Below, one piece after another: positions 1 to 7,546 of a stretch of DNA of 20,353 nucleotides. Within the stretch, counting starts at the first letter, position 1, and every line of letters starts with the position of its first letter. Source of the stretch: Planctomycetaceae bacterium (GTDB lineage: Bacteria; Planctomycetota; Planctomycetia; Pirellulales; Pirellulaceae); assembly GCA_003501565.1 (NCBI GenBank), contig DNPC01000215.1, forward strand, positions 1-20,353, read 5' to 3'. The notes below the pieces were generated by a model. It was not told the origin of the DNA, did no database searches, and saw only the letters and a list, made by a program, of their open reading frames with translations. The position numbers and the translations under genes are program-made.

Positions 1-666
1 CACATCGCCCAGTACAAAATCCCAGGTAAGTTGGCTCACGTCGTGGCTGGCGAAATAGTCGAAGAAGTCACCGCCACAGATTTCCGCGGGAGTACAGATG
101 GCGGCAACATCCAAGCCTGCGATCTCCGGCGGCGCTTGCGGTAACATCATTTGTTGGATGTTCCGCGCTGCCTCCAGCTCTGCTTGGATGCGTTGGTTTT
201 GGTGTTCAGCTTCGCGACGTGCCTGACGTTCGATAGCATACTGCAGTGAGCGAGTAAGCAGTTCAGGGTTGAGCTGGCTCTTGGGAACAAAGTCCTGTGC
301 TCCGTGGGCTACCGCCTCGGCCGCCGTCGCCATGTCGTCCTGGCTGGTTAGTATGACAAAGGGGACGGTTGGAAATTTCTCGCTTAACGCTTCAAACGTA
401 GCGAGCCCTTCTGAGTCCGGGAGGTTCAGGTCCAAGATCACAACACGAATCGCGGAGTTGGCCGATAGTTGGCCAACGGCATCGTTAAGTGTCGTTGCGT
501 GTTGCAGATCGTATAGCGCATCGCTCGACTCTAGGCTCGAACGAACGATAACCGCATCGATTTCTCCGTCTTCGACCAATAGAGCCGAAATCGGCGGAGC
601 ATCAGTCGGTTCGTTTGTACCTCGCAGATCGGCCAGCAGTCCGTCACTTGTGGGATCGTTCTGCAC
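1..666 (-). CDS. Response regulator with PP2C/SpoIIE-type phosphatase domain (5' part, runs off window)
   Basis: The reverse strand encodes 222 visible residues and stays open to the window edge. Residues about 27-145 form a CheY-like receiver: an acidic pocket in LVED (E32, D33), phosphoacceptor D79 in ILDLNLPD, T107 in ILTSQ and K129 in FVPKSQ. A short helical linker (about 146-172) leads into a PP2C/SpoIIE-family start, with the AARNIQQMMLP motif at 166-176, GGDFFDY at 198-204 and LGDV at 219-222. D200 and D221 are at the positions of metal-binding aspartates. Proteins of this layout (RsbU-like) are phosphorelay-controlled serine/threonine phosphatases, often of anti-sigma-antagonist partners; the target here is unknown. 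The start is GTG at 666, because an in-frame TGA lies at 670-672 and no ATG precedes the receiver core. No clear Shine-Dalgarno is seen. The catalytic remainder and stop lie outside the window. Confidence 0.9.
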   Translation of the reverse strand, partial: MQNDPTSDGLLADLRGTNEPTDAPPISALLVEDGEIDAVIVRSSLESSDALYDLQHATTLNDAVGQLSANSAIRVVILDLNLPDSEGLATFEALSEKFPTVPFVILTSQDDMATAAEAVAHGAQDFVPKSQLNPELLTRSLQYAIERQARREAEHQNQRIQAELEAARNIQQMMLPQAPPEIAGLDVAAICTPAEICGGDFFDYFASHDVSQLTWDFVLGDV

Positions 667-1112
667 AGGTCACAGGCTCGCAAGGTGAGGAATCGACGTT
701 TATTGGGCAAATCAGTCGCCGTAGCCTCAGTTTAACACATCGCGCGTGCGAGAAGAAATCGTTAGAGTGGTAGCTCTTCGGTTCGTGGGGCAAGGTGGCA
801 GTATCTCAGGTCAAAGCAATCGGAATATGAAAGCGAGCAGACGGACCAGGAATGAACTGTGATACGGCCTGCCGTCAGCTCTCGATGCTTCCTGCTAACA
901 GTGCATCGCAGAATCACCGAGGCTAGCATAAGTCACCCCAGCTAGCGCAAAAAAAACGAACGCCCCTTCAACTTGAAAGGACGCCCGTGGTGGGGAGACG
1001 CAGTTGTCTTAAAATTGCGGTGAGGGAAAATAAGAATCACTTCGCCCCCCCAAATACTCCTATGTCTCGTCTTGGTTGTCGGTCGCCAATGCAAGGTAGT
1101 GCAAGTTAATCA
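667..1112. other. Intergenic region, 446 bp, no gene
   Basis: This spacer lies upstream of the response-regulator gene and downstream of the small exported-protein gene. It holds the terminator at 949-983. I see no credible reading frame with a ribosome binding site, and no promoter close enough to consensus to call, although the phosphatase gene's promoter must lie somewhere in the left part. Confidence 0.6.
949..983 (-). terminator. Rho-independent terminator of the 1113-1817 gene
   Basis: Read on the reverse strand, CGTCCTTTC pairs with GAAGGGGCG (9 bp, including two T-G wobbles) around the five-base loop AAGTT, and the stem is followed by TTCG and a run of eight T. It lies about 130 bp past the stop codon of the exported-protein gene and points the right way. 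No T-run follows on the forward strand, so it should act in one direction only. Confidence 0.75.
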
Positions 1113-1817
1113 TTAGTTTGTGACCTTGGCTGGGGCGGCTACGACGACGACTTTGTCGATTGGAAATGTCATTTCGTAAGCGAGCGATCGGAGGAACATT
1201 TTGGCATTGCCGTACTGGCTCACGCTCAGGTTTTTCACGTTGCTTTTCAGCAGTACCGTCATGCCATCGATTAACGTCGACAGCTCACGCTGAGACGGAC
1301 TGCCATCTCCGCTGTTTGCAGGTGTGCGTTGAGCCAGCAAAGTGTCGATCCGGTTACGGACCGCTGCATACTGCTGCATGCGAAGAACATGAGGCCATAC
1401 GACTTTTCCGGTAGAAGCATCGAACTGCTTGCTGGTCAGCCGGTCTGGAAGGGAAGCCTTGATGACCTGTTCCCACTCTTCTTTCGTGGGAGGAACCGGA
1501 GCGTAGCGTTCGCGATACTCTCGGATGGCGTCCTTGTTTTCGATGAATGTGCGAACGTATAGCTTGTTATTCTCGATCGCACGTCGTCGAGCTTCTTGAT
1601 AGTTCACCGTTGCCATGGAATCCAGCAAGTTCTTTTGACCTTGAGCTTGGATAACGGAGGCGGCGCCCCGCAGAAATCCTTCGGTCGCGGTGCTGGCGTG
1701 ATGTTGGTAATTCCAGTTGTTGATGGGAGTAGTTACGGCCTGCTGAGCAAGGGTTGACGATGTAGCCAACGCAATAAATGCGATTGCCGCTGAGATTCCT
1801 GTTTTCGAGTAAAGCAT
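1113..1817 (-). CDS. Exported protein of unknown function
   Basis: This encodes 234 residues. The N-terminus is a typical signal peptide: a short basic start (K5), a hydrophobic stretch over about 8-21 and a likely cleavage after the LAQ at about 22-24. The mature part is rich in charged helical sequence, with a possible helical region at about 68-100, no cysteine and no metal-binding or catalytic motif that I recognise. It should act outside the cytoplasmic membrane. The ATG is well supported by GGGAGA on the reverse strand (1823-1828), five bases before the start. It is a single-gene unit: the neighbour upstream is divergent and a terminator follows. A hairpin-forming leader (1838-1870) sits just before the ribosome binding site. 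I do not recognise the family. Confidence 0.8.
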   Translation of the reverse strand: MLYSKTGISAAIAFIALATSSTLAQQAVTTPINNWNYQHHASTATEGFLRGAASVIQAQGQKNLLDSMATVNYQEARRRAIENNKLYVRTFIENKDAIREYRERYAPVPPTKEEWEQVIKASLPDRLTSKQFDASTGKVVWPHVLRMQQYAAVRNRIDTLLAQRTPANSGDGSPSQRELSTLIDGMTVLLKSNVKNLSVSQYGNAKMFLRSLAYEMTFPIDKVVVVAAPAKVTN

Positions 1818-1837
1818 TTCATTCTCCCATTTCTGTT

Positions 1838-1870
1838 GTCACCATCGAGCGTTTGCTCGTCTTAGGTGAC
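1838..1870 (-). promoter_or_regulatory. Nested inverted repeat in the leader of the exported-protein gene
   Basis: Outer arms GTCACC (1838-1843) and GGTGAC (1865-1870) enclose inner arms CGAGC (1846-1850) and GCTCG (1855-1859) with a four-base loop. It lies about 10 bp upstream of the Shine-Dalgarno of the 1113-1817 gene. It could be an mRNA hairpin or a protein-binding site; the sequence does not decide. Confidence 0.4.
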
Positions 1871-1935
1871 CTGATATCCCCGTACTTGCTAGCGGTGTGC
1901 CAAAGCTGCACAAACCGGCGAGAAAAAGTTCGTAT

Positions 1936-1972
1936 ACTGATTTCGGCTTTGTTTTCCTTACCGAAAATCAGT
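1936..1972. promoter_or_regulatory. Inverted repeat between divergent genes
   Basis: ACTGATTTCGG (1936-1946) is matched by CCGAAAATCAGT (1961-1972), giving 11 paired bases with one bulged A and a 14-base T-rich loop. It sits in the 293-bp space between the divergent exported-protein and cyclase genes and directly follows TATACT (1933-1938), a good -10-like hexamer without a recognisable -35. A regulator site is more likely than a terminator, since no gene ends here. Confidence 0.4.
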
Positions 1973-2110
1973 TTCGCTTTTCCTCACTGCAATGGGATTG
2001 CCGTGGCGGCTGCAAAGCGGACACGGACGAAATTGAGACTGCTCTCTCATTTTGAGATGTGGGTCCGCTGGAAAACAGGATCGCTTACGCGGATTACGCA
2101 GGAAGTTTAA

Positions 2111-3943
2111 ATGAACCCAAAAGAGGGAGTTCAAGTTCAGGTTTTTAGCCAGGGTCAATTGGTTGGACGGGTTGAACTTAACGAATCGTTGCTACTAGGA
2201 AGGCAGCGACCGGGCGAATTGCCTCCGCCGCATTTTGATGCCCCGTCCCTGCGTTTCATCATAGCGCCGTTGGCTGATCAGCAGGTTTCGCGTGAACACG
2301 TAGCTCTTTCGTTGGTTAGGTCGGATGGACTGGCACCTCGGGTCGAGGTTGTCAATCGTAGTCGCAAGCGCAGCGTATGGATCGAGGGGCAATCGAGACT
2401 TGCACCACTGGAAAACAGCGTTGTCAATCTGCCAGCTCGTGTGAGTTTTGAGGACCACTACGTCTTGATCGATCAGCCGAGCCTAGATGCCGGTTGGGAG
2501 TTTCAAAGTCTCCAGCATCAAACACTTGCTCCACGACAGGTCCGAGGGGGACCGGCGGTAAGCGTGCATCAAACGTTGATGGCTTCTCAAGAGATTCAAA
2601 CCTATTCCTCGGAGCAATTGATTGATTGGCTAAGCAAGACGATGGAAGTCCTGCAGAAGGCAGCTGGCGCGTCGGACTACCTTCGCCAAGCGGTAGATGC
2701 GGCACAGCAAATCGTGGGCTTAGACATCGCAGCCGCACTCCGTTGGGACGGCCAGCATTGGACCACTGAGTGGGCGCTAGACGCCTCGGGGGCTGAATCC
2801 ACGATTCAGCCCAGTAAGTCTGCACTTAACCTCGTGCTGGCTGGAAAGCGAACCCTGCGCAGGCTTCCGGCTGGGAGCAAGCATGCGGGAAGTCTTCAAG
2901 GTGTCAGCGCTCTAGTTGCATCGCCGATTCTCAGCGCAGAAGGAGAGGTGATCGGGGCACTGTATGGCGTTCGCCATGATGGTACGGTTGGCGTTCCCGA
3001 TATTTCAGAATTTGAGGCGTTGTTGGTAGAAATGGTTGCCTGTGGGGCAGCAGCCGGTATTGCGCGCGAGGAAGAGAAAGAAAAAGCAATTGCCGAACGG
3101 GTGCGTTTCGAGCAATTTTTTACGCCTGAGTTGGCGGCTGAGCTCGAATCGAATCCAGGGCTATTGCAGGGCCAGGATGCGGAAATTTCCGTCCTCTTTT
3201 GTGATATCGTGTCCTTTAGTTCTATCGCGGGCAGGGTTGGATCCACGTTGACGATGCGCTGGGTCAGCGACGTTATGGATTCTCTTAGCGAAGTTGTTCT
3301 GAAGCACGGTGGAGTCGTTGTGGATTTCATCGGCGATGAACTAATGGCTATGTGGGGCGCGCCGAAAGCACACCCAGACTACGGTAAATTGGCTGCACAG
3401 GCCGCACGAGGTTTGCTCGATTGCCGACGGGAAATTGATCAGCGTTGGCGCGAGGCGATCGGTTCGGCGACTGACCTACGAATCGGAATTGCTTCGGGCG
3501 TCGCTAGTGTCGGCAACACCGGTTCATCGCGAAAGTTCAAGTACGGTCCTTTGGGCGCGGTGGTCAACTTGGCCAGTCGTCTTCAGGGAGCCGCCAAGCA
3601 GCTGGGAGTGAGGACCCTCGTCGACGAACAGACCAGTCGCGCGACGCTCGATGACTCTGGTTCGGTGGCACGGCCGCTCGGAACAATGCAGTTGGTCAAC
3701 TTGCCAAAACCAGTCGAGGTGTACGAAATCCTCGAACCGACCCAGGACAACCAGGACTTGGTGCAAGCATTCCAATCCATTCTCGAGTTGATTCGTCGCG
3801 GTAGCCTCACGGAGCTGTTGGATTCGGTAGCTATTGCGAGAAAGCAATTTCCCGATGACTTGCCAATCCGCATGTTAGAATCACGATTGAAAGATGCCGA
3901 GGCACTGAATCCAGCTTGCCTATGGCATTTTGAAAACAAATAA
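2111..3943 (+). CDS. FHA-GAF-class III adenylate/guanylate cyclase
   Basis: This encodes 610 residues. Residues about 20-120 look like an FHA domain: GR at 30-31, SREH at 60-63 and a conserved asparagine region near 82, so it may bind phosphothreonine. Residues about 170-320 fit a GAF sensor domain. An acidic and basic helix (320-333) leads to the class III cyclase domain (about 355-540), with metal aspartates D365 in FCDIVSFS and D409 in FIGDE and transition-state residues N486 and R490 in NLASR. The purine-selecting lysine position holds D405 (VVDFIGD), and the paired Asp/Thr position holds G479 (KYGPLG), so nucleotide preference cannot be read from the sequence. A helical tail follows. No membrane segment is present, so it is cytoplasmic. 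AGGA upstream supports the ATG. The gamma-glutamyltransferase gene follows after 32 bp. Confidence 0.88.
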   Translation: MNPKEGVQVQVFSQGQLVGRVELNESLLLGRQRPGELPPPHFDAPSLRFIIAPLADQQVSREHVALSLVRSDGLAPRVEVVNRSRKRSVWIEGQSRLAPLENSVVNLPARVSFEDHYVLIDQPSLDAGWEFQSLQHQTLAPRQVRGGPAVSVHQTLMASQEIQTYSSEQLIDWLSKTMEVLQKAAGASDYLRQAVDAAQQIVGLDIAAALRWDGQHWTTEWALDASGAESTIQPSKSALNLVLAGKRTLRRLPAGSKHAGSLQGVSALVASPILSAEGEVIGALYGVRHDGTVGVPDISEFEALLVEMVACGAAAGIAREEEKEKAIAERVRFEQFFTPELAAELESNPGLLQGQDAEISVLFCDIVSFSSIAGRVGSTLTMRWVSDVMDSLSEVVLKHGGVVVDFIGDELMAMWGAPKAHPDYGKLAAQAARGLLDCRREIDQRWREAIGSATDLRIGIASGVASVGNTGSSRKFKYGPLGAVVNLASRLQGAAKQLGVRTLVDEQTSRATLDDSGSVARPLGTMQLVNLPKPVEVYEILEPTQDNQDLVQAFQSILELIRRGSLTELLDSVAIARKQFPDDLPIRMLESRLKDAEALNPACLWHFENK

Positions 3944-3975
3944 GCACGCAAACTTCACAATAGAACTAACCCGAT

Positions 3976-5706
3976 ATGTTATACCGAAAAACCTTTCTAA
4001 CAGCAGTGTGCACCTTAATCATGATGCATGACGCGTCGCATGCGCAAAACACAAAGACAATTGGAACCTACGACCGCGCAGGCTATCCGAAGCAATCTCG
4101 GAGCGTGACTTACGCGGAACATGGCATGGCGGCGACCAGCGATTTACGGGCTACCCAGGCGGCTGTTGACATCCTACGCGCCGGCGGGAGTGCCGTTGAT
4201 GCGGCGATCGCGGCCAACGCCGTACTCGGCGTGGTTGAGCCGATGAGTTGCGGAATTGGTGGTGATCTGTTCGCGATGTGTTGGACACCCGACGAAGGAA
4301 ATGTAGTCGGCCTCAATGCTAGTGGCAGGTCTCCACAGCTGGCAACTCGCGCCGAAATGAAGCGGCGTGAGGTGGAGCAGATTCCAATTCAAGGTGCTTT
4401 GGCTTGGTCGGTGCCCGGATGCGTTGCCGGTTGGCAGGATTTACACGATCGTTACGGAAAGCTGCCCCTTGGGGACGTACTGCAGCCTGCGATTGACCTC
4501 GCGGAGAATGGCTTCCCCGTTTCACCAGTTATTGCAGGTTATTGGAAAAGTGCCGAAGAAGCGCTACAGGAAACACCTGAGGCCACATCCACTTTCTTGA
4601 TCGACGGTAAAGCGCCGCGCGAAGGCCAGATCTTCAAGAACCCGCGTTTGGCGGCCACTTATCGACTGATTGCCGAACAGGGCGCGCAAGTCTTTTATCG
4701 TGGTGAAATTGCCGATGAGATCGATCGCTACAGTCGCTCGCGCGAGGATGGCTTGCTTCGAGCCAGCGATTTGGCGTCTCATGAAAACACCTGGGTCAAG
4801 CCGGTTAGTAGTTCGTACCGTGGTTACGACGTTTGGGAGCTGCCGCCGAATGGGCAAGGGATTGCTGCACTCCAAATCCTGAACGTGATGGAGCAGTTTG
4901 ACGTCAAGGAACTGGGCTGGGGGACTCCTGAGTTTGTTCACCGATTCGTCGAAGCGAAGAAGCTGGCCTTTGCCGACCGAGCGACCTACTACGCTGATAT
5001 GGCGATGGCAGATGTCCCGGTAAAGAAGTTGATTAGCAAGGAATATGCGAGCGAAAGAGCCAAGCTTATAGACCCCGAAAAAGCACTAGTAGGTGTCCCG
5101 CCCGGCGATGCCAAGTTGGTCCAGGGTGATACCGTTTATCTTTGCGTCGTCGATGCAGATAGAAATTGCTGTTCGCTGATCCAAAGCAATTACTACGGAT
5201 TCGGCAGCAAGCTGATGGCGGGCGAATTGGGATTCGCACTCCAGAACCGCGGTGCGTTGTTTTCACTCGATGAAGATCACTTAAATACACTTGAGCCTGG
5301 CAAACGTCCGTTCCATACGATTATTCCTGCAATGGTCACTAAGGAAGGTCGACCCGAGCTGGTGTTCGGAGTAATGGGAGGCGACATGCAGCCACAGGGC
5401 CATGCGCAAGTCCTGATGAACTGGATCGATTTTGGAATGAATATCCAAATGGCCGGAGATGCAGCACGCATACGCCACGACGGAAGTGCAACTCCGACCG
5501 GTGTGCCCGAAGAAGAAGCGGGCGGTACGGTCCTAATGGAATCGGGCATTCCACAGGCAACCGTTGACGCGATGAAGAAGCTCGGTCACCAAACCAGCAC
5601 CGGTGGTAGTTTTGGTGGCTACCAAGCCATCCTTATCGACTGGGAAGGTGGTGTCCTTCAAGGCGCTACCGAAGCTCGCAAAGACGGCGCAGCACTTGGT
5701 TATTAG
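3976..5706 (+). CDS. ggt: Exported gamma-glutamyltransferase / acylase-family (Ntn hydrolase) precursor
   Basis: This encodes 576 residues, the usual length for the family. A signal peptide (about 1-23, ending SHA-QN) indicates export. The conserved blocks appear in order: HGMAATSDLRATQAAVDILRAGG-type start (49-71), SCGIGGDLF (91-99), PPNGQGIAALQ (290-300), AFADRATYYAD (331-341), then GDTVYLCVVD at 384-393. T386 aligns with the family's autocatalytic nucleophile, so the precursor should cleave before it into large and small subunits. MGGDMQPQGH (467-476) is the glycine-rich oxyanion/substrate region. The TVYLCVVD form is closer to YwrD-like and acylase-type members than to E. coli Ggt (TTHYSVVD), so the acceptor and even the acyl group are uncertain. 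It probably shares a transcript with the cyclase. The start rests on the signal peptide; the Shine-Dalgarno is weak. Confidence 0.88.
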   Translation: MLYRKTFLTAVCTLIMMHDASHAQNTKTIGTYDRAGYPKQSRSVTYAEHGMAATSDLRATQAAVDILRAGGSAVDAAIAANAVLGVVEPMSCGIGGDLFAMCWTPDEGNVVGLNASGRSPQLATRAEMKRREVEQIPIQGALAWSVPGCVAGWQDLHDRYGKLPLGDVLQPAIDLAENGFPVSPVIAGYWKSAEEALQETPEATSTFLIDGKAPREGQIFKNPRLAATYRLIAEQGAQVFYRGEIADEIDRYSRSREDGLLRASDLASHENTWVKPVSSSYRGYDVWELPPNGQGIAALQILNVMEQFDVKELGWGTPEFVHRFVEAKKLAFADRATYYADMAMADVPVKKLISKEYASERAKLIDPEKALVGVPPGDAKLVQGDTVYLCVVDADRNCCSLIQSNYYGFGSKLMAGELGFALQNRGALFSLDEDHLNTLEPGKRPFHTIIPAMVTKEGRPELVFGVMGGDMQPQGHAQVLMNWIDFGMNIQMAGDAARIRHDGSATPTGVPEEEAGGTVLMESGIPQATVDAMKKLGHQTSTGGSFGGYQAILIDWEGGVLQGATEARKDGAALGY

Positions 5707-5739
5707 AGGAATCGTGTTGACGCGATTCGTTGTTGCCGC

Positions 5740-5757
5740 GGCTACGATCCTGTAGCC
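5740..5757. repeat. Short perfect hairpin between convergent genes
   Basis: GGCTAC (5740-5745) and GTAGCC (5752-5757) form a 6-bp perfect stem with a six-base loop in the 56-bp gap between the convergent gamma-glutamyltransferase and thioredoxin-like genes. Without a T-run it is at best a weak two-way terminator. Read on the reverse strand, its surroundings share the words TGTAG and AGGCTAC with the palindrome family at the right edge, so it may be a decayed member. Confidence 0.35.
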
Positions 5758-5762
5758 TCCTC

Positions 5763-6827
5763 CTACAGCAGTTTGTCCAGCTGCGTTTCCAGGTCCTGGG
5801 TTAGATTCGGCGACAGCGGGCGAACACCGAGCTTCCGGACTACCCCGGACCGATCGATCAAAATTGTCGACGGGACGGCTTGGATACCCAGTGCATCTGC
5901 AAGCTCCTTGTTGCAGTCGAGACTGGCAGTGATGTCGTCGCAGAGCTGGGGCCAGGGAAGTTCATGCTCTTCAGTGAACTTGCTGATTCGCGCGGCTGGA
6001 GCACCCAGGCAAATTCCAACGATCTCGAATCCTGAATCCCGGTTGTCGGCGTAGATTCGGCGCAGGGCGGGGAAGTCCGCGATGCACGGCTTGCATCGTG
6101 TTCCATAGAATTCGATCAAGACGACTTTCCCGCGCAGATCAGTGATATTGAATGGTTCACCGCTGAGTCTCTTCGTTGCGAGCTGCATCAGCTGTCCCGG
6201 CAAGCGAAGGCGCGTTTGGAGTTGCTCAAGTTGTTGGCGGTAGCTTTGTGCCTTGAGTGAGTCGTCTTTCTCGAGGAATTCGTTGACGCCCACCGCAAAT
6301 TTGGCAGCCAGCTGATAGCTGCCACGACCTTCCAATGTGCGTAGTATGCTGTCGGAAACAGTTTGCTCACGTGTAGAAAATTCGGTGGCTTGATCGATGA
6401 ATGCCATCGCACGATCGATCAAGTCTGAGAGTTCCGGAGGATCTTCGAGCGAGCCATCAAATATCAGATAGCCAGAGTAAATGATCCGAAAGTAGTCGAC
6501 CTCCCGTTGCTGTTGCTCGGTTAACGTGCTGGCAGAATCATCAATAGCTTTGCACGCGGCCACGACAGCCTGAGCGACTTCGGTGAAGTTCGATGATTCA
6601 AGGAAGTTTTTAGCTTGTTCCGTCGAACCGTCCATCTCGCGGATAAACGAGAGCAGCGAAGCAGGGCTGCGATCATCGGGCAACGCAAACTGATCATCTT
6701 GCTGATTCCTCGTATTCACCGCGTCTGCAACCAGAATGATAACGCCGACTGTCAGCGCAATTCCAGGCGCCAGTACGGTGCGGATACTGCCCATGCGAAT
6801 CCGGTGCATTGTGATGTTTCTGTTCAT
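5763..6827 (-). CDS. Membrane-anchored thioredoxin-like (TlpA/ResA-type) protein
   Basis: This encodes 354 residues. One hydrophobic segment at about 18-37 anchors the protein, leaving the rest outside the cytoplasmic membrane. Residues about 50-205 are helical with no recognised domain. Residues about 214-354 are a TlpA/ResA-like redoxin: LRGKVVLIEFYG, the redox motif CKPC (C245, C248) and the cis-proline P319 in AVPS. The usual tryptophan before the first cysteine is an arginine (TRCKPC). Such domains reduce or isomerise disulfides of exported proteins. The ATG overlaps the permease stop codon (ATGA, 6824-6827), so translation is probably coupled. It is the last gene of the GntR-ABC operon, which suggests its substrate is linked to that transporter, but this is inference. 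Further cysteines C273, C296 and C305 lie in the redoxin domain. Confidence 0.85.
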   Translation of the reverse strand: MNRNITMHRIRMGSIRTVLAPGIALTVGVIILVADAVNTRNQQDDQFALPDDRSPASLLSFIREMDGSTEQAKNFLESSNFTEVAQAVVAACKAIDDSASTLTEQQQREVDYFRIIYSGYLIFDGSLEDPPELSDLIDRAMAFIDQATEFSTREQTVSDSILRTLEGRGSYQLAAKFAVGVNEFLEKDDSLKAQSYRQQLEQLQTRLRLPGQLMQLATKRLSGEPFNITDLRGKVVLIEFYGTRCKPCIADFPALRRIYADNRDSGFEIVGICLGAPAARISKFTEEHELPWPQLCDDITASLDCNKELADALGIQAVPSTILIDRSGVVRKLGVRPLSPNLTQDLETQLDKLL

Positions 6828-7546
6828 GGCTCATCCCGCGTAAGGTACCAGTAGCAACCGCAATATGTCAGCACGCACCCAAACACGGCTGCCGCCGTCG
6901 TCATCCGCATTTGGAGCGCTATGCCTTCGGACTTTATGCCCAGAAGATAGCTGGAAGAACTCACGAAACTAACGACGAGAATTGGTGTTAGCAGTCCGCA
7001 TAGAATCGGGACTCCGTTGGATTTCATCCATGCAGCGACAGCGAGGCTCCCACCAGCGACCGAGAAAGCGAAAGCCAAGATGCTCAACGCTCCCATTAGG
7101 GTTACCGGCCCGTTGGACGGCAAAAGCTGAGTTGTCGTTCGAACATAGGGGAGCATGTAGGTGACTATGACACCAGCAAATATGTGAATCAGAAACATGA
7201 TGATTGTCGTTCCGAAAACTACGACCATCTTGCTGATGAGGTTATCACGGCGTGTTGGCGGGAGGCATGCGAGGAATTCTGCGGACCGGTCGGCACGCTC
7301 GAGTGTAAACACGCTGCCGGCAAGTAAAGCGGCAAAGAGTACTGCAACTCCATTGCCAACGGTGCTCCCGGCTTGCAGTATGAGTAGCGAGCGCACCGCC
7401 AGCGACTGCATCTCCACTGCCTGATAATGCGTCAGCCAGGTAATCATAATTGCGTTGACCGCGTAGCAGCCTACCGTCGCGATGACAGCTGATCGCCAGT
7501 AGTTGCGAAGCAGTCGAAAGTCTTTGCGAATCAGTGTCAGGATCAT
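6824..7546 (-). CDS. ABC-2-type permease subunit
   Basis: This encodes 240 residues with about six hydrophobic segments (roughly 19-38, 60-81, 105-130, 148-173, 178-200, 213-235). The cytoplasmic loop at 83-106 (ERADRSAEFLACLPPTRR and on to SK) is the typical ABC-2 permease loop between the second and third spans. It should pair with the ATPase encoded immediately upstream to form an inner-membrane transporter of unknown substrate. It overlaps the ATPase stop by four bases (ATGA, 7543-7546) and the thioredoxin-like start by four bases. Only one permease gene is present, so the transporter would be a homodimer of permeases with two ATPases. Confidence 0.85.
   Translation of the reverse strand: MILTLIRKDFRLLRNYWRSAVIATVGCYAVNAIMITWLTHYQAVEMQSLAVRSLLILQAGSTVGNGVAVLFAALLAGSVFTLERADRSAEFLACLPPTRRDNLISKMVVVFGTTIIMFLIHIFAGVIVTYMLPYVRTTTQLLPSNGPVTLMGALSILAFAFSVAGGSLAVAAWMKSNGVPILCGLLTPILVVSFVSSSSYLLGIKSEGIALQMRMTTAAAVFGCVLTYCGCYWYLTRDEP

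Noticed and set aside
269..688. Forward-strand 139-aa open frame at the left edge
   Set aside because: It is the complement of the receiver-phosphatase gene, which has clear family motifs on the reverse strand.
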